From positions 1 to 64,000 of the forward strand of contig CAVVVS010000135.1 in the NCBI GenBank assembly GCA_963751355.1: a stretch of 64,000 bases of DNA. Direction: 5' to 3'. The translations under genes were made by a program, and so were the position numbers. Of the stretch, positions 39,567 through 48,261 are shown piece after piece (positions within the stretch are counted from its first letter, which is position 1; the number at the start of each line of letters is the position of its first letter). The DNA is from CAVVVS01 sp963751355. GTDB taxonomy: Bacteria; Bacteroidota; Ignavibacteria; Ignavibacteriales; Ignavibacteriaceae. The notes below the pieces were generated by a model. The model was not told the DNA's origin. It ran no database searches and was given only the letters and a program-made list of their open reading frames with translations.

Positions 39567-40241
39567 TTAATTTCGGGATGGGAAAGTGCCGTAAAGGCAG
39601 ATGACATAATTTAATGCCAAGTATGGCTGCATATTGTTAAAGGGGATATTTGACCCTGTGTTTGAAACAGAAGAAGAATTTGCGGTTCCATTACTCGTGG
39701 AAGAATATTGTTTTATACCCTCACTATTTTGGGCCATAAAATTTCCTGATGCTGAATCGCTGCTGCCGGCGCCGGTATTAATAGCAAGATTATGAGAATG
39801 AGCTGGTAAGTTGTTTACAGTTAAATATGTTGTTTCACTACCTCCGGTTTGTCCAATAATATAGTTTGACAATCCCGGTCCCTGTCCGGCTCCAATAGGA
39901 ACTCTTCCTCTTAAATCCGGTAAAGCAAAAGTAGTTCGTCCGTCACCTCCGAAATATGTGCCTATCAAAGAAAATAATGCACTATTTGATGAAATAGCCA
40001 TCAAGGCACCGTTACAAAATGCGAAACTACGTGGCGCAAAATTAAATGCAACTATTCCTATAGAGCCTATATGATCATTATCCGTAGTTAAAACATTTTT
40101 AGTGCCCGCTTTTGCACTTTTAAATGAAAAAAGATTGCTTACGAATGCTAGAAGAGCTGTTCCCGCAACAAGCCCGCCTAACTTATTTAAAAATCCGCGG
40201 CGTGAACTGGAATCATTTTGAATAGTTTGTTTATCGCTCAT
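39567..40241 (-). CDS. Tail-collar domain protein with Tat signal
   Basis: Protein of 224 residues that combines a twin-arginine export signal (SRRGFLNKLGG, then a hydrophobic stretch to AKAG) with a phage tail-collar/microcystin-dependent-protein domain (IGSIGIVAFNFAPRSFAFCN, TYFGGDGRTTFALPDLRGRV, GGSETTYLTVNNLPAHSHNL, PFNNMQPYLALNYVICLYG). The ATG at 40241 is preferred over 40247 because the aaagga element then has normal spacing. Such stand-alone collar proteins occur outside phages in many bacteria, and their role is unclear. It precedes the T9SS propeller gene by 10 bp. Confidence 0.85.
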   Translation of the reverse strand: MSDKQTIQNDSSSRRGFLNKLGGLVAGTALLAFVSNLFSFKSAKAGTKNVLTTDNDHIGSIGIVAFNFAPRSFAFCNGALMAISSNSALFSLIGTYFGGDGRTTFALPDLRGRVPIGAGQGPGLSNYIIGQTGGSETTYLTVNNLPAHSHNLAINTGAGSSDSASGNFMAQNSEGIKQYSSTSNGTANSSSVSNTGSNIPFNNMQPYLALNYVICLYGTFPSRN

Positions 40242-40374
40242 AACCATTTCCTTTAAGATTAATGAGAAAAACCATAAATTACTACAGACAGCAAACAGTG
40301 CTTTATTTGACTGAAATAGATAATAGATTTGAGATTGCTAATTGAACCCCTTTAACATTTTACAATTAGTTAAT

Positions 40375-40387
40375 CCGACAGTGTCGG
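40375..40387. promoter_or_regulatory. Perfect 13-bp palindrome, possible operator
   Basis: CCGACA-G-TGTCGG lies in the 259-bp divergent region between the tail-collar gene and the methyltransferase gene. A regulator site is possible, but nothing else supports it. Confidence 0.25.
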
Positions 40388-40500
40388 TCCCCGAAAAAAT
40401 TAAGTTTATTTATTTTATCCGCAATGTGTAGTTACAAAGATATTAGAAATAATTAAATTGTAAAATAAAATTTTTAATTAATGACAATAAGCACAATTAA

Positions 40501-41550
40501 ATGAATAAAAATATTCAGCGGGAAAACATAGAAGCGATTTTAGATCAAGAATCTAATTTTGGTCAAATTAAAAATGCTATTGATAATTTCTATAATTTAT
40601 ATTCGATGCAAACTGGAATTTCGGGCAGAATGGAAGAAATCAAGGAAATAGCAAATTATGTTTCGCCAAACGGAGTAATCCTCACAATCGAAAATTCTGC
40701 TGCTCAATTTCTGGATTATGTAAGCACAACAAAATTTTTACGCGCAATAAAAAAATCAATCGATTTACAATTAGCTAATAAAAAAACAGAAACTGTAAAA
40801 ATATTATTTACCGGTGCCGGGCCTTTTGCTCATTTGATCATGCCTCTTTTATGTTTGTATAATCCCAATCAAATAAAGATTGAAATTTTAGAAATAAATC
40901 CTAAATCATTAGAAATATTAGAAAAACTTATTTTTAAGTTAGGCTATAGTGATTTTTTTGAAAATATTATTACTGTTGATCCCGTGCAATTTGAAAATAA
41001 GGGAAATAAAAAGTACGATATTTTAATGGTTAACTGCATACATAAGGCTTTAACATTGGGCCCTCAAGTAGCAACGGTTCTTAACCTATCAAAATATCTT
41101 AAAGAGGAGGGAGTCTTAATTCCTGAATCAATTAAAGTTAATGCTATTTTAACGGATTTAACGATTGAGCTTTCAACTTCGCAATCAAACTTTAGGAACA
41201 TGATATTTAATATTAGACGAAATGTTCAGAAAAAAATTCGAATCATTTTAGGTGAAGCATTTGAACTGAATAAAAATTCTTATAAGAAGTATAACGATGA
41301 TTTTAGCCCGGGAAAAATATTAGAAGGTGAAACTTTTATTGTTCCAGAGAAATTAAAGAATATGATTAATATAGCATATACAACTGAAATTAAGCTAATC
41401 GATTCAATATTTTTACGTGAACAAGATGAAACCGGAATTGCAAAATTACACATCGATAAAGAATTTCAATTTATTGAACCCGGTCAAAAAATAAGATTTG
41501 ATTATGAGCTTGGAGCTAACCCTAAAATAGTTCCGGTTGTACTAAAATGA
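40501..41550 (+). CDS. Class I SAM-dependent methyltransferase-like protein
   Basis: Protein of 349 residues. A Rossmann methyltransferase core begins near residue 98 with KILFTGAGPFAHLIMPLL (glycine motif I), then IEILEINPKSLEILE (acidic residue for SAM ribose) and YDILMVNCIHKAL. The C-terminal half is beta-rich, with PESIKVNAIL like the post-core of PRMT-type enzymes. The substrate cannot be read. The following hydroxylase gene overlaps it by four bases (ATGA), so both are translated together, suggesting joint modification of one target or one natural product. Intact. Confidence 0.7.
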   Translation: MNKNIQRENIEAILDQESNFGQIKNAIDNFYNLYSMQTGISGRMEEIKEIANYVSPNGVILTIENSAAQFLDYVSTTKFLRAIKKSIDLQLANKKTETVKILFTGAGPFAHLIMPLLCLYNPNQIKIEILEINPKSLEILEKLIFKLGYSDFFENIITVDPVQFENKGNKKYDILMVNCIHKALTLGPQVATVLNLSKYLKEEGVLIPESIKVNAILTDLTIELSTSQSNFRNMIFNIRRNVQKKIRIILGEAFELNKNSYKKYNDDFSPGKILEGETFIVPEKLKNMINIAYTTEIKLIDSIFLREQDETGIAKLHIDKEFQFIEPGQKIRFDYELGANPKIVPVVLK

Positions 41551-42125
41551 TAAAAGATAGAGTTAAATTAAACTTCAATTTTGATCCGGTTAAATTAAAA
41601 AACGATTTAATCAAATTAGAAAAGTTTGTTTGGACGGATCATTTTGTAAAAGAAAACTTTGAGGGTACGTGGAGTGTTATTCCACTTCGTGCATGTTCAA
41701 GTGCAAAACATCCAATTCAGATGATATCTTATGCTCCGGATTGCGACACATACACAGATACCGAATACCTTGGAATTTGCGAATATATTCCTGTCGTGTT
41801 ATCTAAATTTAATTGCAATCTTCAAAACGTTCGTTTAATGAAACTTGACGCCGGATCAAAAATAAATGAGCATAGAGATTACGATCTCGATTATGAATCC
41901 GGCAAAGTTCGAATTCATATTCCGGTAAAGACAAATAATAAGGTTAAATTTTACTTAAACAATAAGCGTGTAAAAATGCAGGAAGGGGAATGCTGGTACT
42001 TAAGATTGTCCGATCCGCATAGCGTAATAAATTCCGGTAAAGAGGATCGGATTCATTTAGTTATAGATGCTGTTGTTAATGATTGGGTTAAATCTCTTAT
42101 TAATGATTCTATAGAAAATACTTAA
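41547..42125 (+). CDS. Aspartyl/asparaginyl beta-hydroxylase-family dioxygenase
   Basis: Protein of 192 residues resembling the Asp/Asn beta-hydroxylase domain (PF05118), an Fe(II)/2-oxoglutarate dioxygenase. The iron-binding region INEHRDYDLDY, the 2-oxoglutarate-side KVRIHIPVKTN, the sheet EGECWYLRLSDPHSVINSG and the closing EDRIHLVIDAVVNDWV follow the family order. The ATG lies inside the stop of the methyltransferase gene (ATGA overlap), a clear sign of translational coupling. The physiological target is unknown; hydroxylation of a peptide or amino-acid side chain is the usual chemistry of the family. Confidence 0.82.
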   Translation: MIKDRVKLNFNFDPVKLKNDLIKLEKFVWTDHFVKENFEGTWSVIPLRACSSAKHPIQMISYAPDCDTYTDTEYLGICEYIPVVLSKFNCNLQNVRLMKLDAGSKINEHRDYDLDYESGKVRIHIPVKTNNKVKFYLNNKRVKMQEGECWYLRLSDPHSVINSGKEDRIHLVIDAVVNDWVKSLINDSIENT

Positions 42126-42314
42126 TAATTTCTCAAAAATACTATTTCACTAAAATAACCTAATGGTAAATGTAATCTCAGTTTTTAATAATAAATTTCA
42201 TTGACTCTATTATTGAAAAATAATTTTAGCAAATTATTTATCGCATAAGTTTTATATTTGTAATAGTTCATCAATTAAAGTCGCAACTTTCTGAAAATAA
42301 TCCTAAGGAATATT

Positions 42315-43815
42315 ATGGGGAAATATAAATTCACCTATACTGCTATAATTGTTGCCGCGTTATTTTTTGCAGGATGTGCCGGATCAAAAAATATTTCGCA
42401 GAAAGATTCATTCGCTATCCTCCATAATAAAATTGACTCGGTTTTCAGTCAGCAATATTTTGCACACGCACATTGGGGAGCATTAATAAAATCGCTTTCC
42501 ACCGGAAAGGTTTGGTATAAAAGAAATTCAATTAAAATGTTTATGCCTGCCTCTAATGAAAAAATACCTACAGCCGCAAGTGCGTTAACGGTATTGGGAC
42601 CAGATTTTAAATTTGAAACTGATTTATGTTATAATGGTAATATTGCCGGTGATACACTTAAGGGAGATTTAATTGTTTTCGGCAATGGAGATCCTACTTT
42701 ATACAGCCATTTCCAGAAAGATCCGCGCGATCTTTTTCGTTCATGGGCACGATATGATTAAAGAAAAAGGGATCAATAAAATAAGCGGAAATATAATAGG
42801 TGATGATAATGCCTTCGATGATGAAGAATTGGGTTACGGATGGTCCTTCGACGGTTTGGATTCATGGTACTCAGCTGAAGTAGGCGCTTTGCAATTTAAT
42901 GAAGATTATGTTGACCTTAACATAGTGCCTCCTTCAACGATTGATGGCACTGTTGAAATTATACCAAATGTTCCTTCAAAATATTTTAATATTATAAATA
43001 ATGTTACGGTTTCCGATACCGGCAGGACAAGAGTTCATGTATCCAGGCCATACGGCACAAATGATATCCATGTTGACGGATTTGTCAGAGCGGGAAGTCG
43101 TACTTTCCAAAGTTCTCCTTCAATAGACAACCCAACATTATTTTATGTTACCGTTTTAAAAGAAACACTTGAGGAATCCGGTATTGAAATAGAAGGTAAC
43201 GCATTGGATTGTGATGATATCAAAGGATGGCAGCATAAGGCATCAGATTTTGCTACAATAGATAAACATCCATCGCCGCCGTTAAATGATATTATTAAAG
43301 AAATGCTTAAGAGAAGTCAAAATCTTTATGCCGAAACTATGCCAAGAATTTTAGGCTGGCATGAAACCGGATTAGGTTCATTCAAAGCCGGTAAAAAAGT
43401 TGTAGAAAATGTACTTGAAAAATTCGGAATAGAGAAAGGTACTTATGCGTATATGGATGGTTCCGGATTATCCAGGTATGATTATATTAGCCCGGAACAG
43501 GAAGTTAAGATATTGGAAGCTATGACAAAAAGTCCTTACTGGGAAGATTGGTACGAAGCATTGCCAATTGCCGGAGTTGACGGAACTTTACGAAATAGAA
43601 TGAAGGGGACTGCAGCAGAAAAAAACGTTCATGCAAAGACCGGTACAATTTCTAATGTTCGTGGACTTTCAGGATATGTTACAACTGCTAGCGGTGAACG
43701 TCTGGTTTTTTCATTCATAGTTAACGGGCATTTGTTAACATCAAAAGATACCGAAAATATAACCGATCCTGTTCTGGAGATGCTTGCAAATTATAAAGGT
43801 AAATCAATGCAATAG
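42315..43815 (+). pseudogene. dacB: D-alanyl-D-alanine carboxypeptidase/endopeptidase (PBP4) with one frameshift
   Basis: Two overlapping frames together make one PBP4-type enzyme of about 500 residues, which trims peptidoglycan stem peptides in the periplasm. Frame one has a lipoprotein signal (FAGC), the SxxK motif in PASNEKIPTAAS and reaches DPRDLFRSWA. Frame two resumes with HDMIKEKGINKISGNIIGDD, then has SxN in KRSQNLYAETM and KTG in HAKTGTISNVRG. A single extra base (the c at about 42751) accounts for the change: without it the text would read WADMIKEKG. All catalytic motifs survive, so this is either a recent mutation or a one-base sequence error. Confidence 0.82.
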
Positions 43816-44001
43816 ATGCAAATGGAAGTATAAAACTTTATATAAATTATAGATTGCTGTGGCTCTTTATAACCTATTACTATCTAATTAATGAAGCATT
43901 TCAAATAACTTCATTTAGTTAATGCAGTATTTAAATACCAATTTATTTTAAGTAAATTGATAATCTTATTTCTTAAATGGTGAAATTTTAGCGGAATAAA
44001 T

Positions 44002-44397
44002 ATGAGTCGTAAACTTGATGATATCCTTCAGAAGCTGAACCACGATAGAATAATTTTACCCGGAAGTATTTTTTACGTGCATTATAAATTGTTAAATGGC
44101 TTCGGTAATCAAGAAAAGCAATTTCATTACGCAATTAATTTCTCACAAAAATCACCCGATATAAAAAGTATAAATGTACATTGTTGCACTTCAAAAAAAC
44201 CGGAAAATATGAAAGCCTGTTATCAATTTTATTTTCACGAAGCTTCCGATATAAAATCACCGGACAGAAACAAAAAAACATTTCTTCTTTTTAAGGTAAG
44301 ACGAAAACTAAAAATGAATGATGTCGCAGATAACCTAGACTGTATTCATCAAGGATTTTTGCACGATGAGGTATTTAAAAGAAATATTAGACGCTAA
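44002..44397 (+). CDS. Hypothetical protein at the head of the sigma/anti-sigma/Lon genes
   Basis: A 131-residue protein of unknown function. The segment ILPGSIFYVHYKLLNGFGNQ followed by KQFHYAINFS faintly recalls the opening strands of PemK/MazF-type folds (PGxI..V, then a strand after a K/R), but key residues are not convincing. The C-terminus has CIHQGFLHDEVFKRNIRR. It ends 42 bases before the sigma-like gene on the same strand, so it may be the first gene of that operon. No signal peptide or membrane segment. Confidence 0.6.
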   Translation: MSRKLDDILQKLNHDRIILPGSIFYVHYKLLNGFGNQEKQFHYAINFSQKSPDIKSINVHCCTSKKPENMKACYQFYFHEASDIKSPDRNKKTFLLFKVRRKLKMNDVADNLDCIHQGFLHDEVFKRNIRR

Positions 44398-44439
44398 AAG
44401 AGAATATATACTGTCACATCATTAGACAAGGAAATAATA

Positions 44440-45480
44440 TTGACTGATTTATTAGATGCCGTTAAAATGTTTGTTGAGCAAAGTAAGTTGGCTCCTATTT
44501 TAAATGATGAGATTAATGAAATTATAACTCATTTTATTAAATCCTTGGAAAGGAAAGGAGTTACTTATATCAATCGTGATGAGCTTGAAAGTAATTATTT
44601 AATAGAAAAACTAATGGATGGTGGTGGTTTTAAACATATTGCTTCCATTTGCAGCGATGATTTATGTGTGAATAAGACACTTAAATTCTTACTTCGCCAG
44701 TATAATAATACTCTAAGAAAAAAAGAAAATCCACATATTGATAAATTGAATAATGATATAAAAAATCTTTTGAATGAGTTTCCCCAAGTTTTTATCCCCA
44801 AAAAAGTAGAGACCTATGCATATAAAAATAGATATATGATTGCAGAAAATTATTGTGCCGAAGATTATAAAGGCTATAGTTTTGCTCAAAAAAATCCTAA
44901 AAATAATCGTTTGTCAGAATTATTCTTTATTATGACCGAAATATTAGAACTTGAAGGTGAACTCAGTTATAACAATTTAATGGAAAAGGTTAAAAATAAA
45001 ATTGGGATGATGGAAAACCCCAAAACATACTATGATGAATCCGAATATCCCTCAGATAGCGAAGATAATGACTTTGAAAGTAATGATTACACAGAAAATT
45101 TCTTGGAAAAAATTGCTTATAACCTCTCTATAACTAATGAAGGGGATATAGACATGGATCAAAAATTTTACGTCAAAGCGGTTGATGAATTTTTTAATAC
45201 TTTAACTGAAAGACAATTAACGATTTTAATAATATCTGTCGATGAGATTGTTAAGACGCCAGAAAATGGAAAAGTTCCTTCTAATCTTGAAATATTCGAT
45301 AATCGTCTGGCTGATTTACTTAAAATCAAGAGTAGTACTTATTATAATGAATTAATTCGATTGAAAGGAAAGTGGAATTTTATATTGAACAAATATTCAT
45401 TTGATGAGGAGGATTCTAATAAATTTAGAATAACATTGATCAACATAATTGAAGGTAGATTGGAAATTAACAATGATTAG
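44440..45480 (+). CDS. Sigma-factor-like protein, CalpS candidate
   Basis: A 346-residue soluble protein starting at TTG with ribosome-binding site aagga at normal distance. Residues about 50-115 (KTLKFLLRQYNNTLRKKENP region) could be a divergent sigma region-2-like helical part. Residues about 245-315 look like a region-4 helix-turn-helix (FFNTLTERQLTILIISVDEI, then NRLADLLKIKSSTYYNELIR). A long acidic linker separates them. The assignment leans on position: it is followed by an anti-sigma-like gene overlapping it by 8 bases and then by a Lon-SAVED-like gene, the set known as CalpS-CalpT-CalpL. Sequence similarity to sigma factors is weak; it could be an unrelated helical partner. Confidence 0.5.
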   Translation: MTDLLDAVKMFVEQSKLAPILNDEINEIITHFIKSLERKGVTYINRDELESNYLIEKLMDGGGFKHIASICSDDLCVNKTLKFLLRQYNNTLRKKENPHIDKLNNDIKNLLNEFPQVFIPKKVETYAYKNRYMIAENYCAEDYKGYSFAQKNPKNNRLSELFFIMTEILELEGELSYNNLMEKVKNKIGMMENPKTYYDESEYPSDSEDNDFESNDYTENFLEKIAYNLSITNEGDIDMDQKFYVKAVDEFFNTLTERQLTILIISVDEIVKTPENGKVPSNLEIFDNRLADLLKIKSSTYYNELIRLKGKWNFILNKYSFDEEDSNKFRITLINIIEGRLEINND

Positions 45481-46627
45481 TGAAGAATTAAACAATAAAT
45501 ATCTAACTGATGAAATACTTGAAGATTATTTCCTCGGACAAGCAACTGACGAAGAAAAATTTATCATTGAATCATTAAAAGATATCGAAGAAAATCGAAG
45601 TCGTTTTTCGGCAGGCGAAGAACTTTATAAAAACATAAACCTTATACCGCTTTCATCTGCAAAAAAAATTAAAATTTCCAACTTATCGCAAATAGAAATT
45701 CATCGGCATGAAGCAAGAGCAGGAGAAATTTGGAGAGTTAAAAGAATTCCTGCTGCTCCACTAAACGATAAGAAGATTCTTCCTGCTGCCACGTATAATT
45801 TTATTTATCTATTAACGTCACCAGAAGCTGCAGAAACCGGAAACGATTCAGATTTAAGCAAAGAATACCCTGAACTTTTCAGTTTATCTTTTCTGCCAAT
45901 TTCTTTTGATATACAATTTGCTACTCACAAAGATATTCTGTTTCCGGCAAATAATGATATCCTTGGTCTTCCTTTCATGATTATGACCGACATTGAAAAA
46001 AATACAATTGTTGCAAATCTTGATAAAAAGATAGGCAGCCTCGAAAAGGAAAAAGATAACGAAGTGCTTAATGTTTATTTCAAGACAAATAAAATGAAGT
46101 ATGATGATAGCGTTTTAGAGAGAACCTCGGTTGGAAATTTTACCGATGATGACTATGGAGATTTAGTGGATTACCGTCCATTAATAGATGCTAACTTTGA
46201 TTACCTCGAAGAATCATATCTTCAATTAAACGAATTTTTTCATATAGATGAAATGGTAGATTACTCTTCGATAATAAGTGAAAACATTTCTTTGGCAGCT
46301 TCGGATGAATCTTCTGCTATAGATTATAACCTTGCCGTTCCGAAAAATGAGAAGATTATTTTTGAAGGCGAATTTGTAAAAGCCGTGCTTCAAGTTTTTG
46401 AAGACGGAGTCCCTATTCTTAAGATTTATTCTGATAATCTTGATGTATACAAAGACGCGTTTCTAAAAATTTCAATTAAAGAACTAAAGGAATCAATTGA
46501 TTACAAAGTAGATTTTTCAAAACCCTTCAATATGTTTATGATTGATAAAAGAATAAAAAATCATTCGGTTGAATTTTCTCTTACTGCCGACGATATGATC
46601 TTTTTTATAAAATTTTTAAAGTTTTAA
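45473..46627 (+). CDS. Anti-sigma-like protein with MazF-like segment, CalpT candidate
   Basis: A 384-residue soluble protein. The N-terminus (about 10-40, YLTDEILEDYFLGQATDEEK) has the helical pattern of anti-sigma zf-HC2-type proteins but no zinc cysteines. Residues from about 83 (AGEIWRVKRIPAAPLNDKK, then PAATYNFIYLLTS) resemble the first strands of MazF/PemK folds. I recall a MazF-like fold reported for the CalpT anti-sigma factor. The start at 45473 overlaps the sigma-like gene by 8 bases and the stop is 1 base from the Lon-like gene, so all three are translationally coupled. The proposed role, from the Calp model, is to hold the sigma-like protein until cut by the protease. Confidence 0.6.
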   Translation: MISEELNNKYLTDEILEDYFLGQATDEEKFIIESLKDIEENRSRFSAGEELYKNINLIPLSSAKKIKISNLSQIEIHRHEARAGEIWRVKRIPAAPLNDKKILPAATYNFIYLLTSPEAAETGNDSDLSKEYPELFSLSFLPISFDIQFATHKDILFPANNDILGLPFMIMTDIEKNTIVANLDKKIGSLEKEKDNEVLNVYFKTNKMKYDDSVLERTSVGNFTDDDYGDLVDYRPLIDANFDYLEESYLQLNEFFHIDEMVDYSSIISENISLAASDESSAIDYNLAVPKNEKIIFEGEFVKAVLQVFEDGVPILKIYSDNLDVYKDAFLKISIKELKESIDYKVDFSKPFNMFMIDKRIKNHSVEFSLTADDMIFFIKFLKF

Positions 46628-46628
46628 T

Positions 46629-47879
46629 ATGGAGCCAATATTAGAATTGATAAGGACAGAAAGGTATAATCTTGCCTTCAAACAATTATGGGAAAATTAT
46701 AAAAGCGCAGAGAAATTTGAAAAAGGCGGTATTTACGCGGATATTGAATCGCTATTAAAAAATGGTTACGTAAATTTTATTCTGGACCAGAACTTAAAAA
46801 TAAAAATCTGCAGTGAATTAAATCTTAATGATAAAATTTACTTAAACCCGGAATTACCTCCCCAAATAGGAGTTGCTGAATTTCCCGCTGTAGAGAAAGA
46901 TTTTGCAACAGTATTGAGGCTTAATGCAGTTGAAGGAGATTTCGGAAGTTCATTAAAGAAGTTTGAAGATAAAATAGATTATTATTATGCCTATAATAAA
47001 TTAGGCGACGATATTAACGAAAATTTGGTAAATGCTGACGATAATTCGAAAGATACCTATGTATTAAACTGGGGAATAGGCATTGAACTTGCGCAAAATG
47101 TATTTGGTGAAAATAAATTTGGAAACGGTTCGCAAATAAAAGTTAAAGGTTCTTCATATACTTTTGCGGCTGTTGCTGCGTTCGTTTCCAAATTATTTAA
47201 CATCCCGGTACCTCAAAATATTATATTTACCGGCAGCTTTGATAAAAACGGACGTGCAAAAACAATAAATGATTTAAGCAAAAAATTGGAATTAATAAAA
47301 GCGGAAAGACCGAATGCAAAGTCTATAATAATCCCTTATAAAGAACTATTCGATAATTCAACACGAAAATTGATAGAAGATAATAAAAATTTATTTGTTG
47401 AAATAAATTCTATTACAGATTTAATAAAAGCCGTTTTTAATAAGAAATTAACAGAACTTTGCATGCTGTCTCCGGAAAAGCTTCATTCGCTTGGGAGTTC
47501 TAGAATAAGGGCAAGGTTTTTTGATAATGCTGAATATTCATTTAGAAACCAAATAGGTGAAATTAAAAAACTTCATAAAACTCTTCAAATATGGGAATTC
47601 CAGAAAAATTTACTATACGATGTCTTTCCTGTTAAAAAATTGTCGTTTGAGAATAAAAAATATCCCAATGCTGATTTAATTTTGTTTGACGGACCAATCC
47701 CAAATATATATACCGGTTTTTTTATGGGACATTTACTTAAGCAGTCTAGCGCTTTGTTTGCAATTCACGATGGTAAGGATAATGATAAATTTATAATTTT
47801 TGCTCATCCCAAAGGTGATACTTCGCTAGTTAACTGGTATTTATCCTGGGAAGAGATTAAAGATTTGAATGCAATTTGA
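46629..47879 (+). CDS. Lon-type protease with C-terminal SAVED/CARF-like domain, CalpL candidate
   Basis: A 416-residue protein without membrane helices. Residues about 90-270 form a Lon proteolytic domain: VKGSSYTFAAVAAFVSKLF, then IIFTGSFDKNGRAKTINDL and AKSIIIPYKEL. The catalytic dyad is Ser176 and Lys219, 43 residues apart, the same spacing as Ser679-Lys722 of E. coli Lon. There is no ATPase domain. The C-terminus (about 275-416) with ADLILFDGPIPNIYTGFFMG followed by SALFAIHDGKDNDKFIIFA resembles the end of SAVED/CARF nucleotide sensors. In the CalpL model, cyclic oligoadenylate from Cas10 activates the protease to cut the anti-sigma factor. The domain order is seen; nucleotide specificity is inferred. 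Confidence 0.78.
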   Translation: MEPILELIRTERYNLAFKQLWENYKSAEKFEKGGIYADIESLLKNGYVNFILDQNLKIKICSELNLNDKIYLNPELPPQIGVAEFPAVEKDFATVLRLNAVEGDFGSSLKKFEDKIDYYYAYNKLGDDINENLVNADDNSKDTYVLNWGIGIELAQNVFGENKFGNGSQIKVKGSSYTFAAVAAFVSKLFNIPVPQNIIFTGSFDKNGRAKTINDLSKKLELIKAERPNAKSIIIPYKELFDNSTRKLIEDNKNLFVEINSITDLIKAVFNKKLTELCMLSPEKLHSLGSSRIRARFFDNAEYSFRNQIGEIKKLHKTLQIWEFQKNLLYDVFPVKKLSFENKKYPNADLILFDGPIPNIYTGFFMGHLLKQSSALFAIHDGKDNDKFIIFAHPKGDTSLVNWYLSWEEIKDLNAI

Positions 47880-48149
47880 TTATTTGGTAATTGAAATTTA
47901 AGCTTTGAAAACTAGTTTTATTTTATAAAATTATTAGAGATACTTAAAAAATTTTAAGCTCTTTGACGTATTGAAAATAGCAAAAAAGGTACCGCAATAA
48001 ATTAAGTTATGGATTTCTAATAACCCATTATCTCATAATAAGTTACTAGTGATTTGATCTCCCGCATCTTATCAAAAAATCCTTCAAAATTAAAGGTTAC
48101 GGGAAATTGGGTTATAATATATTGAAATTAATTAAGTTATAGAGGGTAC
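47880..48149 (+). promoter_or_regulatory. Leader-like region of a relic CRISPR array
   Basis: This stretch contains TCTTTGACGTATTG at 47960-47973, which occurs identically at 60902-60915 before cas1. It also contains AGGTTACGGGAAA at 48094-48106, whose GGTTACGG core begins 55 bases before the first relic repeat. In the large array's leader GGTTACGG begins 56 bases before the first repeat. Shared element and shared spacing indicate the remains of a CRISPR leader. Confidence 0.65.
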
Positions 48150-48261
48150 GTTAGAATTAGACTTTCTTGTTATAAAGGATTGAGACAAATTAAATTATTA
48201 TTAGAATCATATTCTTTTTAATACGTCAGAATTAGACTACCTTGTTATAAAGGATTGTTCG
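48150..48261 (+). CRISPR. Relic CRISPR array: two degenerate repeats, one spacer
   Basis: Two 37-base units at 48150-48186 and 48225-48261 flank a 38-base spacer. Unit one matches the repeat of the large array at 32 of 37 positions, including the end AAAGGATTGAGAC. Unit two matches at 29 of 37 and has lost its last four bases (TTCG instead of AGAC), as terminal repeats often do. Both units share G11, C13 and T24, which differ from the large array, so they derive from a slightly different repeat variant rather than from random decay alone. It lies 270 bases after the Lon-like gene. Confidence 0.8.

Noticed and set aside
39557..39607. Longer N-terminus of the YWTD propeller protein
   Set aside because: It would overlap the tail-collar gene and place non-signal residues before a clear signal peptide.
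40375..40387. Palindrome CCGACAGTGTCGG as a proven operator
   Set aside because: Only one copy was noticed and there is no linked regulator; listed only as a weak candidate site.
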